Shown: positions 11,390 to 22,343, counted from the first letter of the stretch. The stretch is 64,000 nt of DNA from Spodoptera frugiperda (GCF_023101765.2 NC_064218.1:7192001-7256000); one strand, 5' to 3'. Program-made: numbers and translations. The notes: generated by a model from the sequence alone, not told the origin.

Positions 11390-13382
11390 ATGGCGAATTT
11401 GTTTGTCCGAAGAACATTGTCCTATAATCAGTTTAGGACGTTGCACAAGACTGCAGTTAATCACAATGTGCCAGTACCGATCACTTTCAACAGTTACAAG
11501 AACCAGCAAAAATTCCGAGAAGTCCAGTCTGAAATGCTGAGCACCTTGATGACCAGCCCCAAGTTTGAGAATCAAATAGACGACGTTAAAATTTGGATGA
11601 CAAGGGTAGGTCATAAATTGATGAACGAATCCTTCCTGGATTGAATCAACAAAAACTAATATAAGACCTAATTCGAGAAATTGGCTGTTTGTATTTGCAG
11701 TTGCTAGATTACACGCTAGAAGGTGGAAGAAGAGGAAAAAGTTTATCAGTACCATTTGCTTATGAAATGATGGAAGATCCCAAATACTACACTCCAGAAA
11801 ACCACCACAGAGCACGAATTCTGGGGTGGGTCCTGGAATTTGTGAGTAAATATTACAGTGATGTGGACTTAATAGAGAAAGGTGCCAAAAATTAATTCTA
11901 ATTTGTTCTGTCTCAGATACAAGCCTATCTGCTAACTGTGGATGATATTCTGGACACGTCGCTAACTCGCCGAGGCAAGGAGTGTTGGTACCGGCTTAAC
12001 GATGTTGGGCGTGGGGCAGTCAATGACTGTGGCGTCCTACTAACCTGTGCCGTAGAAGTATTGGACATCTACTTCGGAAAGGAACCAATTTTCCCAGATT
12101 TAGTCAAACTAACCAGTGGGGTATGTTATTTAACAATTCCTAATTTCTATTGGCCCTGTTTCGATTAGGGTGATTCTCCAACCTCAGTTCAGTTCAACTC
12201 AGTTAAACTCAAACTTCAATCTCAACTTTCTGAAAGACGTATTAAAACTGTTAATTAGATCTACTGTTAAATATTTCAAGTTATATTACAACAGTTTGTA
12301 ACGACTTTCACAGAAGATTTATATCACAACCAGAAAAAACAGTTTAACGCATGTCTCAAAAGCCAAACAAAAAATAAACGTGTACATTTAATATTTTCAG
12401 ACTGTGTTGCACACAGGAATAGGTCAGTATTTAGATTGCGCATCTGACTACACTAAGGAGAAGAATAACCTTGACAAATTCACAATGGAGCTCTTCGATA
12501 CAATAGCACACCAGAAGACTGGCATCTACTCTTTCAAATTCCCTATGCTCCTAGCTCTTACACTAGTAAAAGACGGAAAGAATAGGTACTCAGAAGAAGC
12601 AAATAAGATTGCTTGGGATTTGGGCAGGCTTTGGCAATTTCAGGTAATAAATATTTTGTACACAGTGGAGATGGATCAAAATTGCCCTAAGTCCTATAAA
12701 CAACGTGCATACAAACATTTTCGTCTTCAATAAAATATGAAAATGTATAAAATCATATAGCATACTTCCTAACTTTTACATCTTCTTCCTATGAAGAAAC
12801 TGCATTTATAGACTGATTTTCAAACTTATTTTGTGTGTTTGACGGTCATGGTCATGGAGTATCAAGGTTATAAAGTCAGGTCTCCGATCTCCAGGATCCA
12901 GGAGAAATCAAATCTCAAAAATAACCATTTTTTATAAATTAATTAAAATAATTAATAATTTAAAGGAAATTGTACTAGCTATCGTACGCAATATATTATG
13001 GAGATGATACCTAGCCTATCTAACCGAAATGTTTTATTACTTCCAGAATGACTACATAGACCTGTACGTTGACGATAAGACCACAGGGAAGATAGGCACG
13101 GATATTCGAGAAGGTAAATTGACCTGGTTTGCCGTAACAGCGCTGCAGCGCTGCACTGAAGAACAACGTTCCATCTTCAAAGAAAACTACGGCAGCGACA
13201 ACCCTGAACATATAGAGCGCATCAAGCAGCTTTTTGATGAATTAGAAATGGAAAAAGTGTACAAAGAGTATGAAAGTTCTGTATATGAAGATTTAGTTCG
13301 TAGAATTCGAGCTCTGCCGACTAAAGGAGAAACACGATTCTACTTGGAAATTTTGGAAGCGTGCTGTAAACAAATGTACTGA
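11390..13382 (+). CDS. Farnesyl diphosphate synthase-like protein, tandem copy 2 (379 aa, 5 exons)
   Basis: Short-chain isoprenyl diphosphate synthase paralogue. Exons: 11390-11605, 11701-11841, 11917-12120, 12401-12643, 13047-13382; all phase 0. Exon sizes 2-5 equal those of the other two copies. The first Asp-rich motif DDILD (128-132) is intact, followed by the expected TRRG (136-139); positions -5/-4 before it are Tyr and Leu. The second motif reads NDYID (269-273), so its first Asp is Asn; in FPP synthases this motif binds magnesium for the IPP site. The N-terminus (residues 1-28) is Arg-rich with no acidic residue, suggesting mitochondrial import. Exon 1 is nearly identical to that of copy 3. 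Activity could be reduced or altered; the sequence shows no disabling mutation. Confidence 0.92.
12668..12800 (+). repeat. Interspersed repeat shared with 16472-16570
   Basis: Intron 4 of FPPS copy 2 holds a stretch (GATGGATCAAAATTGCCCTA, TGTCCTATAAA-like, GCATACTTCCTAACTTTT) that recurs at 16472-16570. There it is cut by a family-B SINE. Unknown family; boundaries approximate. Confidence 0.55.
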
Positions 13383-13465
13383 TTTATAGGCCTATAATGG
13401 CCTGTCCTTCTTACCATACGTTAATGTAAGTGATGAATTGACAGAACATATAAAGAATGATCTGT

Positions 13466-13471
13466 AATAAA
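13466..13471 (+). terminator. Poly(A) signal of FPPS copy 2
   Basis: AATAAA about 84 nt downstream of the stop codon, followed by a T-rich sequence. Confidence 0.5.
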
Positions 13472-13719
13472 AATTGTTCATTAAATATGTATATTCTTGT
13501 ATTTACTTATGTTAATAAGAAGGAGCCGACAAGAAAGTCACTGGGGTAGGCCTATACAGATGAAAAGGAATAAGAACCACATCATGTTGGCAACGAATAC
13601 CCTATACATTATTTTGCCATTAATATGGCCAAAAACAAAACCAATATAATGGTACAACCATGTAACAAATACAAAGAGGTGATGTCATTACGGGATATCC
13701 GTATCCCTTCAACATAATA

Positions 13720-13743
13720 CTTGACACTACGGAGAGTGTCAAG
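13720..13743. other. Small perfect hairpin beside the minisatellite
   Basis: CTTGACACT pairs with AGTGTCAAG around a 6-nt loop, 12 bp before the tandem array starts. Could be a chance palindrome. Confidence 0.4.
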
Positions 13744-13754
13744 TAGTGTGAGAG

Positions 13755-15132
13755 AAACCTAACCCAAACCTAACCCAACCCAAACCTAACCCAAACCTAA
13801 CCCAACCCAAACCCAAACCTAACCCAAACCTAACCCAAACCTAACCCAAACCTAACCCAAACCTAACCCAAACCTAACCCAAACCTAACCCAAACCTAAC
13901 CCAAACCTAACCCAAACCTAACCCAAACCTAACCCAAACCTAACCCAAACCTAACCCAAACCTAACCCAAACCTAACCCAAACCTAACCCAACCCAAACC
14001 CAACCCAAACCTAACCCAAACCTAACCCAAACCTAACCCAAACCTAACCCAAACCTAACCCAAACCTAACCCAAACCTAACCCAAACCTAACCCAAACCT
14101 AACCCAAACCTAACCCAAACCTAACCCAAACCTAACCCAAACCTAACCCAAACCTAACCCAAACCTAACCCAAACCTAACCCAAACCTAACCCAAACCTA
14201 ACCCAAACCTAACCCAAACCTAACCCAAACCTAACCCAAACCTAACCCAAACCTAACCCAAACCTAACCCAAACCTAACCCAAACCTAACCCAAACCTAA
14301 CCCAAACCTAACCCAAACCTAACCCAAACCTAACCCAAACCTAACCCAAACCTAACCCAAACCTAACCCAAACCTAACCCAAACCTAACCCAAACCTAAC
14401 CCAAACCTAACCCAAACCTAACCCAAACCTAACCCAAACCTAACCCAAACCTAACCCAAACCTAACCCAAACCTAACCCAAACCTAACCCAAACCTAACC
14501 CAAACCTAACCCAAACCTAACCCAAACCTAACCCAAACCTAACCCAAACCTAACCCAAACCTAACCCAAACCTAACCCAAACCTAACCCAAACCTAACCC
14601 AAACCTAACCCAAACCTAACCCAAACCTAACCCAAACCTAACCCAAACCTAACCCAAACCTAACCCAAACCTAACCCAAACCTAACCCAAACCTAACCCA
14701 AACCTAACCCAAACCTAACCCAAACCTAACCCAAACCTAACCCAAACCTAACCCAAACCTAACCCAAACCTAACCCAAACCTAACCCAAACCTAACCCAA
14801 ACCTAACCCAAACCTAACCCAAACCTAACCCAAACCTAACCCAAACCTAACCCAAACCTAACCCAAACCTAACCCAAACCTAACCCAAACCTAACCCAAA
14901 CCTAACCCAAACCTAACCCAAACCTAACCCAAACCTAACCCAAACCTAACCCAAACCTAACCCAAACCTAACCCAAACCTAACCCAAACCTAACCCAAAC
15001 CTAACCCAAACCTAACCCAAACCTAACCCAAACCTAACCCAAACCTAACCCAAACCTAACCCAAACCTAACCCAAACCTAACCCAAACCTAACCCAAACC
15101 TAACCCAAACCTAACCCAAACCTAACCTAACC
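13755..15132 (+). repeat. 11-bp minisatellite (AACCTAACCCA), about 125 units
   Basis: An almost uninterrupted array of the 11-mer AACCTAACCCA over about 1.38 kb. Only a few variant units occur, near the start (13780-13815) and near 13990, where CCTAACCCAACCC-type blocks appear. Each unit contains CCTAA, the complement of the insect telomere repeat TTAGG, but the period is 11, not 5. No open frame. It lies between FPPS copies 2 and 3 (no counterpart seen after copy 3). The remarkable homogeneity suggests recent expansion; an assembly could also have collapsed or stretched it. Confidence 0.97.
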
Positions 15133-16470
15133 GAACTATAAAACAATAAAACACTTTGATGCATTTTTAATACCACGAAAGTGAGATTCACATTGTTTGG
15201 CAACTAAATTAAACATTATGGTAACCATCAAACATTTTACAATTAAAATATTATGTCTGGTGTGTCATTAACTAATTATAATAATTATTAACAATAAGTA
15301 CAACAATACATCTTCGAAAATGTCTATAACAATTACATATGTAACAGTGGGTTTTTGAGGTAACAAAATGTCGAAAAGCTGCGAGTAACAAAAAATAACA
15401 GATCGCTATTTTCTTTTTGATTTTTACAAGTTACAGAAAAAGTAAAATTATTTTATTGTAAAATATAATTTCTATACTTAAACGTAACAAATTATGATCT
15501 ATACACAAAATAAAACGAATTGCACTATAAAAAAAAATATAGGTAGGTGTCTACATATTTAAGTATTTACATATTTTTAGATGCTTGCCAAGAGGATACA
15601 CAAATACCTATTATAGGGAAATGGTGCTTAAAATGTGGCGGTAAGTATATGGATATAGAGAAAAAAATAATTGGTGTGATAACGATAATTGGAAGTTTCT
15701 GGACCACAGAGAAGTCAAGGAAGGAACGTGAATCAAAAGACTTTGTGTGACTGTAAAATAGCTATTTATGAAATGTAAAACAAACAAAATAAAAAATAAA
15801 GTATTTTTAACAGCAATATACGTATAATATGTCATTAAAAAGCGTTGCAGTTAGAAAAAAATGTAAATATATAACAATTTATTTAAAAAACATGCTTTTA
15901 TTTTTATATACCAACTACGTGACACAAATCGATCAGAATTGGTCGAATCGATTGTAACGAAACCTGCCTATTTCCTATCATGATCTTGCAATTGTTTTTC
16001 TGGTTATCTATATGTATATTAATACGTGATGCAAAAACTTTCGACCCCTTTTTACGAAAATTGCGCGGACGTAGGAGCATAAAATTTGGTACACTTATAG
16101 TTTATGTGTAGGAGAAGTGCAGAACGCTAATATTTTTCAAAAATAATGCTTATAAAGTATATTAAATCAATAAATAAAACATTACACACACTATCATGCA
16201 TAGTATCGTATTTGACAAAACGTCAAAATTGACAGACATTGCGATGATATTCTCAAGTCTCATATGAAAAGAGGTTTCTCATTGAAGGAGGTTTGGTTAT
16301 TCATGATGCGCCGGAATATATTAATTTGAATTTTACAAAACTAATAGCAATTCGTTAAATAAAAATTATCCTTGAACGTATGTTAAGTGGTATTGTAAAT
16401 TAAATCGTATATGGTCGAATTTCGACCACTAGGTGACCACTAGTTCAAATTGTTAATGCTGAACTTAAAG
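15133..16470. other. AT-rich intergenic stretch
   Basis: No gene supported. A 67-residue open frame at 15547-15750 has no motif. No clear repeats. Confidence 0.45.
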
Positions 16471-16570
16471 AAGATGGATCAAAGTTGCCCCATGTCCTAT
16501 AAAAACGTGAAATATCTCAAAAAAAAGATAAAAATGTATTTAAAAAATATGGCATACTTCCTAACTTTTT

Positions 16571-16705
16571 TGAGGGGTTAAATCATCCAATAACTTCTCC
16601 CGCTTTGGGTGAGGCGGGAGGGAGTGTCAGACTCTTACTGACTAAAAACCACCCCATTCTTCGTTCTCCTGTTTTGAGCCGGAACCCCGGTAACCTGTTA
16701 CGTTG
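16571..16705 (-). repeat. SINE-like retroposon family B inserted in an older repeat
   Basis: Contains GGAGGGAGTGTCAGACTCTT, ACTGACTAAAAACCACCCC and GAGCCGGAACCCCGGTAACC. The flanks (CTTCCTAACTTTT on the left, CTTCTTCCTAACATC on the right) are contiguous in the related repeat at 12750-12800, so the SINE interrupted it. Confidence 0.75.
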
Positions 16706-17025
16706 TCCACAGCTTCTTCCTAACATCATTTTTGTACACCTTCATATGAAAAAATTGGTATAAAAATAGATCAGGCGCTGTTATGAAAAATTCGTTGGTA
16801 TGACTATTTATGGCCCGATACATTTTTTTTAAATTGAAAGTGTAGGTAGGTACCTCTATATTCGCCATAAGATACACTAAGCCTATGAGACGTAAGTATT
16901 TGTTCCCTTTTAGTTTTAAAATTAAGCTCTTGACTTCAGTTACCTATTTGTTGACGACCTGTTAAATATGACCTGATTAATTCCAATAGATTACCTAGTG
17001 TACCGCATGCTGTATGCTTTTTTTT

Positions 17026-17222
17026 AACGTTGCCCCACACTAGAGTTTACTCCTGTGTCGTGGGTGCGTTTACAAACATACAAATTCACATGCACATGAC
17101 ACCCAGACCCGAAACAACAGTTTGTGGAACACACAAAAGAATTGCTCCGTGCGGGAATCCAACCCGCTACCCGTTGTGCGGCAGCCGGTTGCTCAGCCAC
17201 TACATCAACCGTGCAGTCATGT
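17026..17222 (-). repeat. tRNA-derived SINE, family D, minus orientation
   Basis: Read on the minus strand, it starts with a tRNA-like head whose B box (GGGTTGGATTCCCGCACGG) resembles GGTTCGANNCC. It continues with a body containing TTTGTAAACGCACCCACGAC and ends CTAGTGTGGGGCAACG. Same family as 36209-36395 (plus) and 52000-52135. Confidence 0.75.
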
Positions 17223-17267
17223 CAGAATATTATGATGTACAATTTTACATACAGTTTAGTTATAAAA

Positions 17268-17372
17268 AACACCAGTTCATTACTAGGGGAAAAGAAAAAG
17301 ATATACCTCCATCTATATCATCGGATCGGAACTACCTATGACTAATTTAATCAAAAGTTTTATAAAAGATGG
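17268..17372 (+). repeat. Diverged repeat shared with 24006-24115
   Basis: Both loci share CAGTWCATTACTAG, an AAGA-rich run, ATATCTCCATC-like and AGTCATTTAGTCAAAGTTTT-like blocks in the same order. Unknown family, no coding capacity. Confidence 0.45.
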
Positions 17373-17451
17373 TCATAGTAGTAGCACAGAATACTAGTAG
17401 TAGTGCCTAGTTACTACCAAGAGATGGCGCTTGTATTTTGATGGTGCTTGA

Positions 17452-17812
17452 AATTATACAATGTGATAGGGGTGAGATTTCTAACCCGTTAAGGCTGAGT
17501 TCTACATCTAATTTTATGGACAAAAGTCGGGGGTCGAAGGGGTCGAATCCCCTCCCCCTAAAAATTATGGCTATTTTAATATTTTTTTATATCAAAGGTT
17601 ACATGCGTCGTAGAAACAACCTTTTTCATATGTTTGATAATGTTTTGGTGAGAAAAAAAATCATTTGTGAATTATTTTTACCGAAAAAATCACTATTTTT
17701 CAATATTTTCAATTAGGGGTTCAACCCCCATATTATTTTTTTGTCGATAAAATAAGATGTAGTACTCAGCCTTAACGGGTTAGAAGTCCCACCCCTATCA
17801 CATTGTATAATT
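17452..17812. mobile_element. 361-bp MITE with about 57-bp inverted repeats
   Basis: The left arm (AATTATACAATGTGATAGGG through CTAACCCGTTAAGGCTGAGT and CTACATCT) pairs with the right arm with only a few mismatches. The centre is AT-rich with runs of C/G. I found no definite target duplication. Confidence 0.75.
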
Positions 17813-18249
17813 GATAAATCTACACAGATAGGTATATCGTACACCTAGTAATATATTGGCACATTCACGTTTTTCATAGTTTACCTGACTTGTTTAGTTG
17901 TTAGTTTACTGACCAATGAATCGTTGTTTTACGTGCGTGAGGGGGTAAACTACAATAATGCTATAATGACACTGGAAACTAGAGTTGTGCCGATTTACCA
18001 CTACGTATATTATGCACTTTTAAACACGTAACCCATATAAAGTCAATTTCGCTTTTATCGCAGATGTACCAATATATTACTAGGTGAGCGATATAATATA
18101 TAATATTTTCAAATTGGATATCTACTTTTAGGATCTTATAGGTACTAAAGCACAGACTGAGAAAGTGCTACGTGGTGCTACGGCCGAGCAATGGTTTGGC
18201 TTAATTTTCGGTTGAGGTAAAGCAATATTGGAGTTTTCAGAATTTGCTA

Positions 18250-18620
18250 TTTTTTTAACGTTGTCTGCCTTTCGCCAGCAACCCGCTAATTGCCGGGACA
18301 GCGAAGCGAAGATGTGGCCGAAGATAGAGCATACAGACTGAGAAAGTACCTATTTACTCTGACCTTGAAAAGACCCGGGTCGTATTTCTCAGGAAAAATT
18401 GACGCCGGCAGATTGTTCCATTCCCTGGCTCCACGGATTAGGAACGTGGATTCGAACAGTTTCGTTCGCACCCAAGGGAAGTCCACTCTGTAGGGATGAT
18501 AGTGAAATGATTTTGACAGATAATTTTCACTCGCTATTATATGGGACCTATTTGCAGGTAAAACGTGTGTGTAATGTGCATCTTTGATAATCTCTGCCTA
18601 CCCTTTCGGAGATTAAAAGG
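18250..18620 (-). pseudogene. Remnant of a non-LTR RT C-terminus
   Basis: The minus-strand frame 18486-18286 gives GAREWNNLPASIFPEKYDPG followed by LFKVRVNRYF. This is the conserved C-terminal signature also seen at the end of the intact element ORF (REWNSLPESVFPDGYNLG). Diverged from the two other copies and lacking the RT core, so it is an old relic of a related family. Confidence 0.75.
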
Positions 18621-18794
18621 TGTGACAATAAAAACCGATGGTTGAAAGGCTAATTTACCTACCTAAACGACATTTATTTGCAATTTTAATTCATATATTA
18701 TGTGCATATTCGGAATCACCACATCTTTCTCCATCGAATGATGTCTATAACTCAATATCGCAAAAAACCTTCGCCTTTCAACCGTTGATAATTA

Positions 18795-18965
18795 TTACAC
18801 GAATATTATAAATGTGAAAGTTTGTTTGTTTGGATGTTTGTCCGTCAATTTCGCTGAAACTACTGAACGAGTATTGATGAAATTTAGTATACAGACAGAG
18901 GATGAGCTGACTTAAATGATAGGATACTTTTTATCCCACTGTTATGCTACTTAAGCCGCTAGCAG
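18795..18965 (+). repeat. LINE 3'-tail fragment (RTE-like)
   Basis: The block ACGAATATTATAAATGTGAA, AGTTTGTTTGTTTGGATGTT, TGTCCGTCAATTTCGCTGAA, AACTACTGAACGAG and ATGAAATTTAGTATACAGA is typical of abundant lepidopteran non-LTR 3' regions. Assignment to RTE is from general familiarity only. Confidence 0.5.
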
Positions 18966-19224
18966 ATTCTAGTACTTATTATTATAAACTAAAAAGTGAT
19001 ACTTAGAAAAGATACCTAAAGTACCTCGACAATTGATAGGTACCTAGAACAACTTCTCAAGTTGTCTTCATCTACGCGGTAAGTACCTAATAATGAAAAA
19101 ATAATAAAAAGGACATCCTATTAATATTTACGTCGAAGTACATCGAAGTACGGAGTCAGTGGGAAACCGAATTTCTCGAACCCTTTATTATGTAGGTACC
19201 TACAAGCTACTGCGAAGAGCCTTC

Positions 19225-19515
19225 ACATCAATAGCCTATAAGTGGCCACTGCTGACCAGAGGCCTCATCTCACATGGAGAATGTTTGAGCATTAATTAGC
19301 ACGCTTGCTCATAACGGCGACTTCAAACTTATAATCAGAAATTATAAGCCCAGGTTTTCTCACGATATTTTCCTTCATCGTTCGTCAGTGGTTTCTAAAT
19401 AATCTTAGAAAGTACATATAACTCGGAAAAGGTCACATTGGAATTTCCCGTTGGTAGGTTTCGAACCCGCACCATCATGCATGAGAAGTGGGCTTCTTAA
19501 GCCTCCGGGACACGG
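19225..19515 (-). repeat. tRNA-like SINE or LINE tail, minus orientation
   Basis: Contains TAGCCTATAAGTGGCCACTG, TTCTCACGATATTTTCCTTC and GGTTTCGAACCCGCACC (a B-box-like sequence in reverse complement). A related 3' end in plus orientation is at 51296-51420. About 300 bp upstream of FPPS copy 3. Confidence 0.6.
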
Positions 19516-19561
19516 AGAACAGCCTTCACCATGACCATTTCATGTGCTTAGGTACTACCAA

Positions 19562-19818
19562 CCGTCTATAAATGTAATGTATGTCCTATCAACATAACAT
19601 CTCCGTAAAATTTCAAGGCGAATCACTATTTTCACTTGATTAAAATACACGCGCAATGTCGCGGGTCAAATATAAACTATCTAAGGAATTAATCATGACT
19701 ACGTGAATAAATACATTGGAATTAAATATATGCGTATCAGTTATAGGAAGTGGTAGCTTGCTGTCGGACACAAATATAGTACATTTTTTTACAAAGAATT
19801 CCTTCAGTCCAAGTCAAG
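19562..19818 (+). repeat. Duplicated 5' flank of FPPS copy 3 (matches 11129-11389)
   Basis: Homologous to the promoter-proximal region of copy 2, including CATCTCCGTAAAATTTCAAG and AATTCCTTCAGTCCAAGTCA before the start codon. Homology fades upstream of TCTATAAAT. Confidence 0.8.
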
Positions 19819-22270
19819 ATGGCGAATTTGTTTGTCCGAAGAACATTGTCCTATAATCAGTTTAGGACGTTGCATAAGACTGCAGTTAATCACAATGTGC
19901 CAGTACCGATCACTTTCAACAGTTACAAGAACCAGCAAAAATTCCGAGAAGTCCAGTCAGAAATGTTGAGCACCTTGATGACCAGCCCCAAGTTTGAGAA
20001 TCAAATAGAAGACGTTAAGCGTTGGATGACAAAGGTAAGGGATAAATTGTTTTTTTTTTTATGGAACACGCAGGTAAACGAGCAGACGTATCATCTGATG
20101 GAAAGCAATCGCTGCTGCCCCACTTGAAACACCAGAGGCGTTACAAGTGCGTTGCCGGCATTAGGAATTTAAGGGTTGTTGGGGAATCGGGGATTGGGAA
20201 GATTGGGAAGGGGGGAATTGGGCCTCCGGTAACCTCACTCACACAACGGAAGCGTTGTTTCACGTCAGTTTTCGGTGAGACCGTGGTATCATCCGATCAA
20301 GCCGGCCCATTGCCAAGGCATGGTTCTCCCACACTTAAACTATGAATGATAATATAAAATGATGAACGAATCCCTGAATGAATCAACAGAAACTAATATC
20401 AGACCTAATTCAAGAAATTGGCTTTTTGTATTTGCAGTTGCTAGATTACACGCTAGAAGGTGGAAAAAGAAGCAGAGGTTTGGCAGTGTCATTTGCGTAT
20501 GAAATGATGGAAGATCCCAAATACTTCACTGAAGACAACCTGCACAGAGCACGAATTTTGGGGTCGGTCGTGGAAATAGTGCGTAATAAATGTTATAGCA
20601 ATGTGAAGTACTTAAATAGAAAAAGGGGCAAAAATTAAGCTAATTTGTTTTGTCCCAGGTGCAAGCCTATCTCCTAACTGTGGATGATATAGTGGACGCG
20701 TCACAAACTCGCCGAGGCAAGGAGTGTTGGTACCTGCACTCCGATGTTGGGCTCGGAGCAGTCAATGACTGTGGCGTCCTGCTAACCTGTGCTGTAGAAG
20801 TAATGGACCTCTACTTCGGAAAGGAACCATTTTTCCCAGATTTAATCAAGATTACCAATGGGGTATGTTGTTCCTAGTTATTGTTTTGTATTCCTAGTTC
20901 TTAATAGCCCTCTTTTTATTAGGATGATGATCCTCCAACCTCAATCTCAAACTCAGTTAGGTACCTACAATCAAACTTCAACCCTTTCTTTTTTTTTTTT
21001 GAGGGGGGAAAATCATCCAATGTCTTTTCTCGCCTTGGGCGAGGCGAGAGGGAGTGTCAGACTCTTACTGACTAAAAACCACCCCGTTCCTTCTCCTGCT
21101 TTTCGAGCCGGAGCCCCGGTAAACCCGCTAGGTAGTCCGCAGCTCCGGAAACTTCAACCCTTACCTTCTAAAATTGCCGAATTGAGATCCTCCTCCTTTT
21201 TGGGAAATCAGTTATAGTTAAACAGTATAATTAGATCTACTGATAGATATTTCAATCGGTTTAATAATATACAGCAACAGTTCGGAGCGAATTTAACGCA
21301 CATTTAATATTTTCAGACTCTGTTACAAACATCAGTAGGTCAGTATTTGGATTGCTCATCTGGCTACAACAAGAAGAAGAATAACCTTGACAAATTCACA
21401 ATGGAGCTCTTCGATACAATAGCATACCAGAAGACTGGCATCTACTCTTTCAAATTCCCTATGCTCCTAGCTCTTACACTAGTAAAAGACGGAAAGAACA
21501 AGTACTCAGAAGAAGCAAATAAGATTGCTTGGGACTTGGGCAGGCTTCTACAATTTCAGGTAAGAAATATTTTAAAACGATTTAATAGTAGGCCACAGAA
21601 AGCTCTACAAAGAGACGAGTGGAAGGAAGTTAGGGAGGCCTTTGCCTTGCAGTGGGACGACAATAATTGGAAAGAAAAAAATAATAGTAGGCATTTATTT
21701 GTATGTAAAATCTCTAATCTTGCAAACTGAAAATACTCATTTGCATAAGCTTCTTATTGATTTGGAAAAGTTCTTACTAGGAGTGATTAGGTACATAATG
21801 TCTGTCATCGTGTAATTAAAATTAAAAGAATAAATAATACTAACTACGCAATGTACCTACTAAATATTCTTACCTACGTTTGATAGATACGATTACTATG
21901 GCTTATATAACCGAAATCGTTTTATTTCTTTTAGAATGACTACAAAGACGTGTTCGTGGACGATATCAAAACAGGGAAGATAGGCACGGATATTCAAGAA
22001 GGTAAACTAACCTGGTTTGCCGTAACAGCGCTGCAGCGCTGCACTGACGAACAACGTTCCATCTTCAAAGAAAACTACGGCAGCACCGACCCTGAACATG
22101 TGAAGCGCATCAAGCAGCTTTTTGATGAATTAGAAATGGAAAAAGTGTATAAAGAGTATGAACGTTCTGTATATGAAGATTTAGTTCGCAGAATTCGAGC
22201 TCTGCCGACTAAAGGAGAGATACAATTTTACTTAGAAGTTTTAGAAGCGAGTTGTAGACATCTGTACTGA
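19819..22270 (+). CDS. Farnesyl diphosphate synthase-like protein, tandem copy 3 (379 aa, 5 exons)
   Basis: The closest paralogue of copy 2. Exons: 19819-20034, 20438-20578, 20659-20862, 21317-21559, 21935-22270, all phase 0, lengths identical to copy 2. The first Asp-rich motif is DDIVD (128-132), followed by TRRG. The second motif is NDYKD (269-273): Asn replaces the first Asp and a Lys sits in the middle. Exon 1 differs from copy 2 at only a few residues, with a shared Arg-rich presequence-like N-terminus. The exon 2 donor is GTGCGT, weaker than GTGAGT in copy 2. Introns 1 and 3 carry retroposons absent from copy 2. No frameshift or stop is seen, so it is probably expressed. Confidence 0.92.
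20050..20352 (-). mobile_element. Near full-length SINE-like retroposon family A in intron 1 of FPPS copy 3
   Basis: A minus-oriented retroposon with an 11-base A-tail (poly(T) at 20050). The left flank ATAAATTG and right flank ATAAAATG form an 8-bp duplication with one mismatch. In FPPS copy 2 the same intron runs straight through the site, so the insertion followed the gene duplication. Contains GTTGTTGGGGAATCGGGGAT and the end GGTTCTCCCACACTTAAAC. Confidence 0.85.
20987..21148 (-). mobile_element. SINE-like retroposon family B with 14-bp target duplication
   Basis: A 162-bp insertion in intron 3 of FPPS copy 3, bounded by AAACTTCAACCCTT (20973-20986 and 21149-21162). The poly(A) tail is on the minus strand. 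Copy 2 lacks it. Compared with 29330-29737 it is 5'-truncated, starting at CCGGAGCTGCGGACTACC. Confidence 0.92.
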
Positions 22271-22296
22271 TTTATAGGTCTAGGCCTGTCTTTCTT

Positions 22297-22343
22297 GCCT
22301 GCCCCCATGGGACACAGGCGTGAGGTTATGTATTTATATAATA
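22297..22343. mobile_element. 47-bp retroposed fragment in the FPPS copy 3 3' UTR
   Basis: The 13-mer GCCTGTCTTTCTT occurs at 22284-22296 and again at 22344-22356. Copy 2 has only one equivalent, so the 47 bp between is an insertion with target duplication. The insert (CCATGGGACACAGGCGTGAG, then an AT-rich end) looks like the extreme 3' end of a LINE. Confidence 0.7.

Noticed and set aside
13755..15132. The array as a true telomere or a CRISPR array
   Set aside because: Period is 11 with no spacers, and genes continue on both sides; a telomere would be (TTAGG)n at a chromosome end, and CRISPR is not expected in an animal genome.
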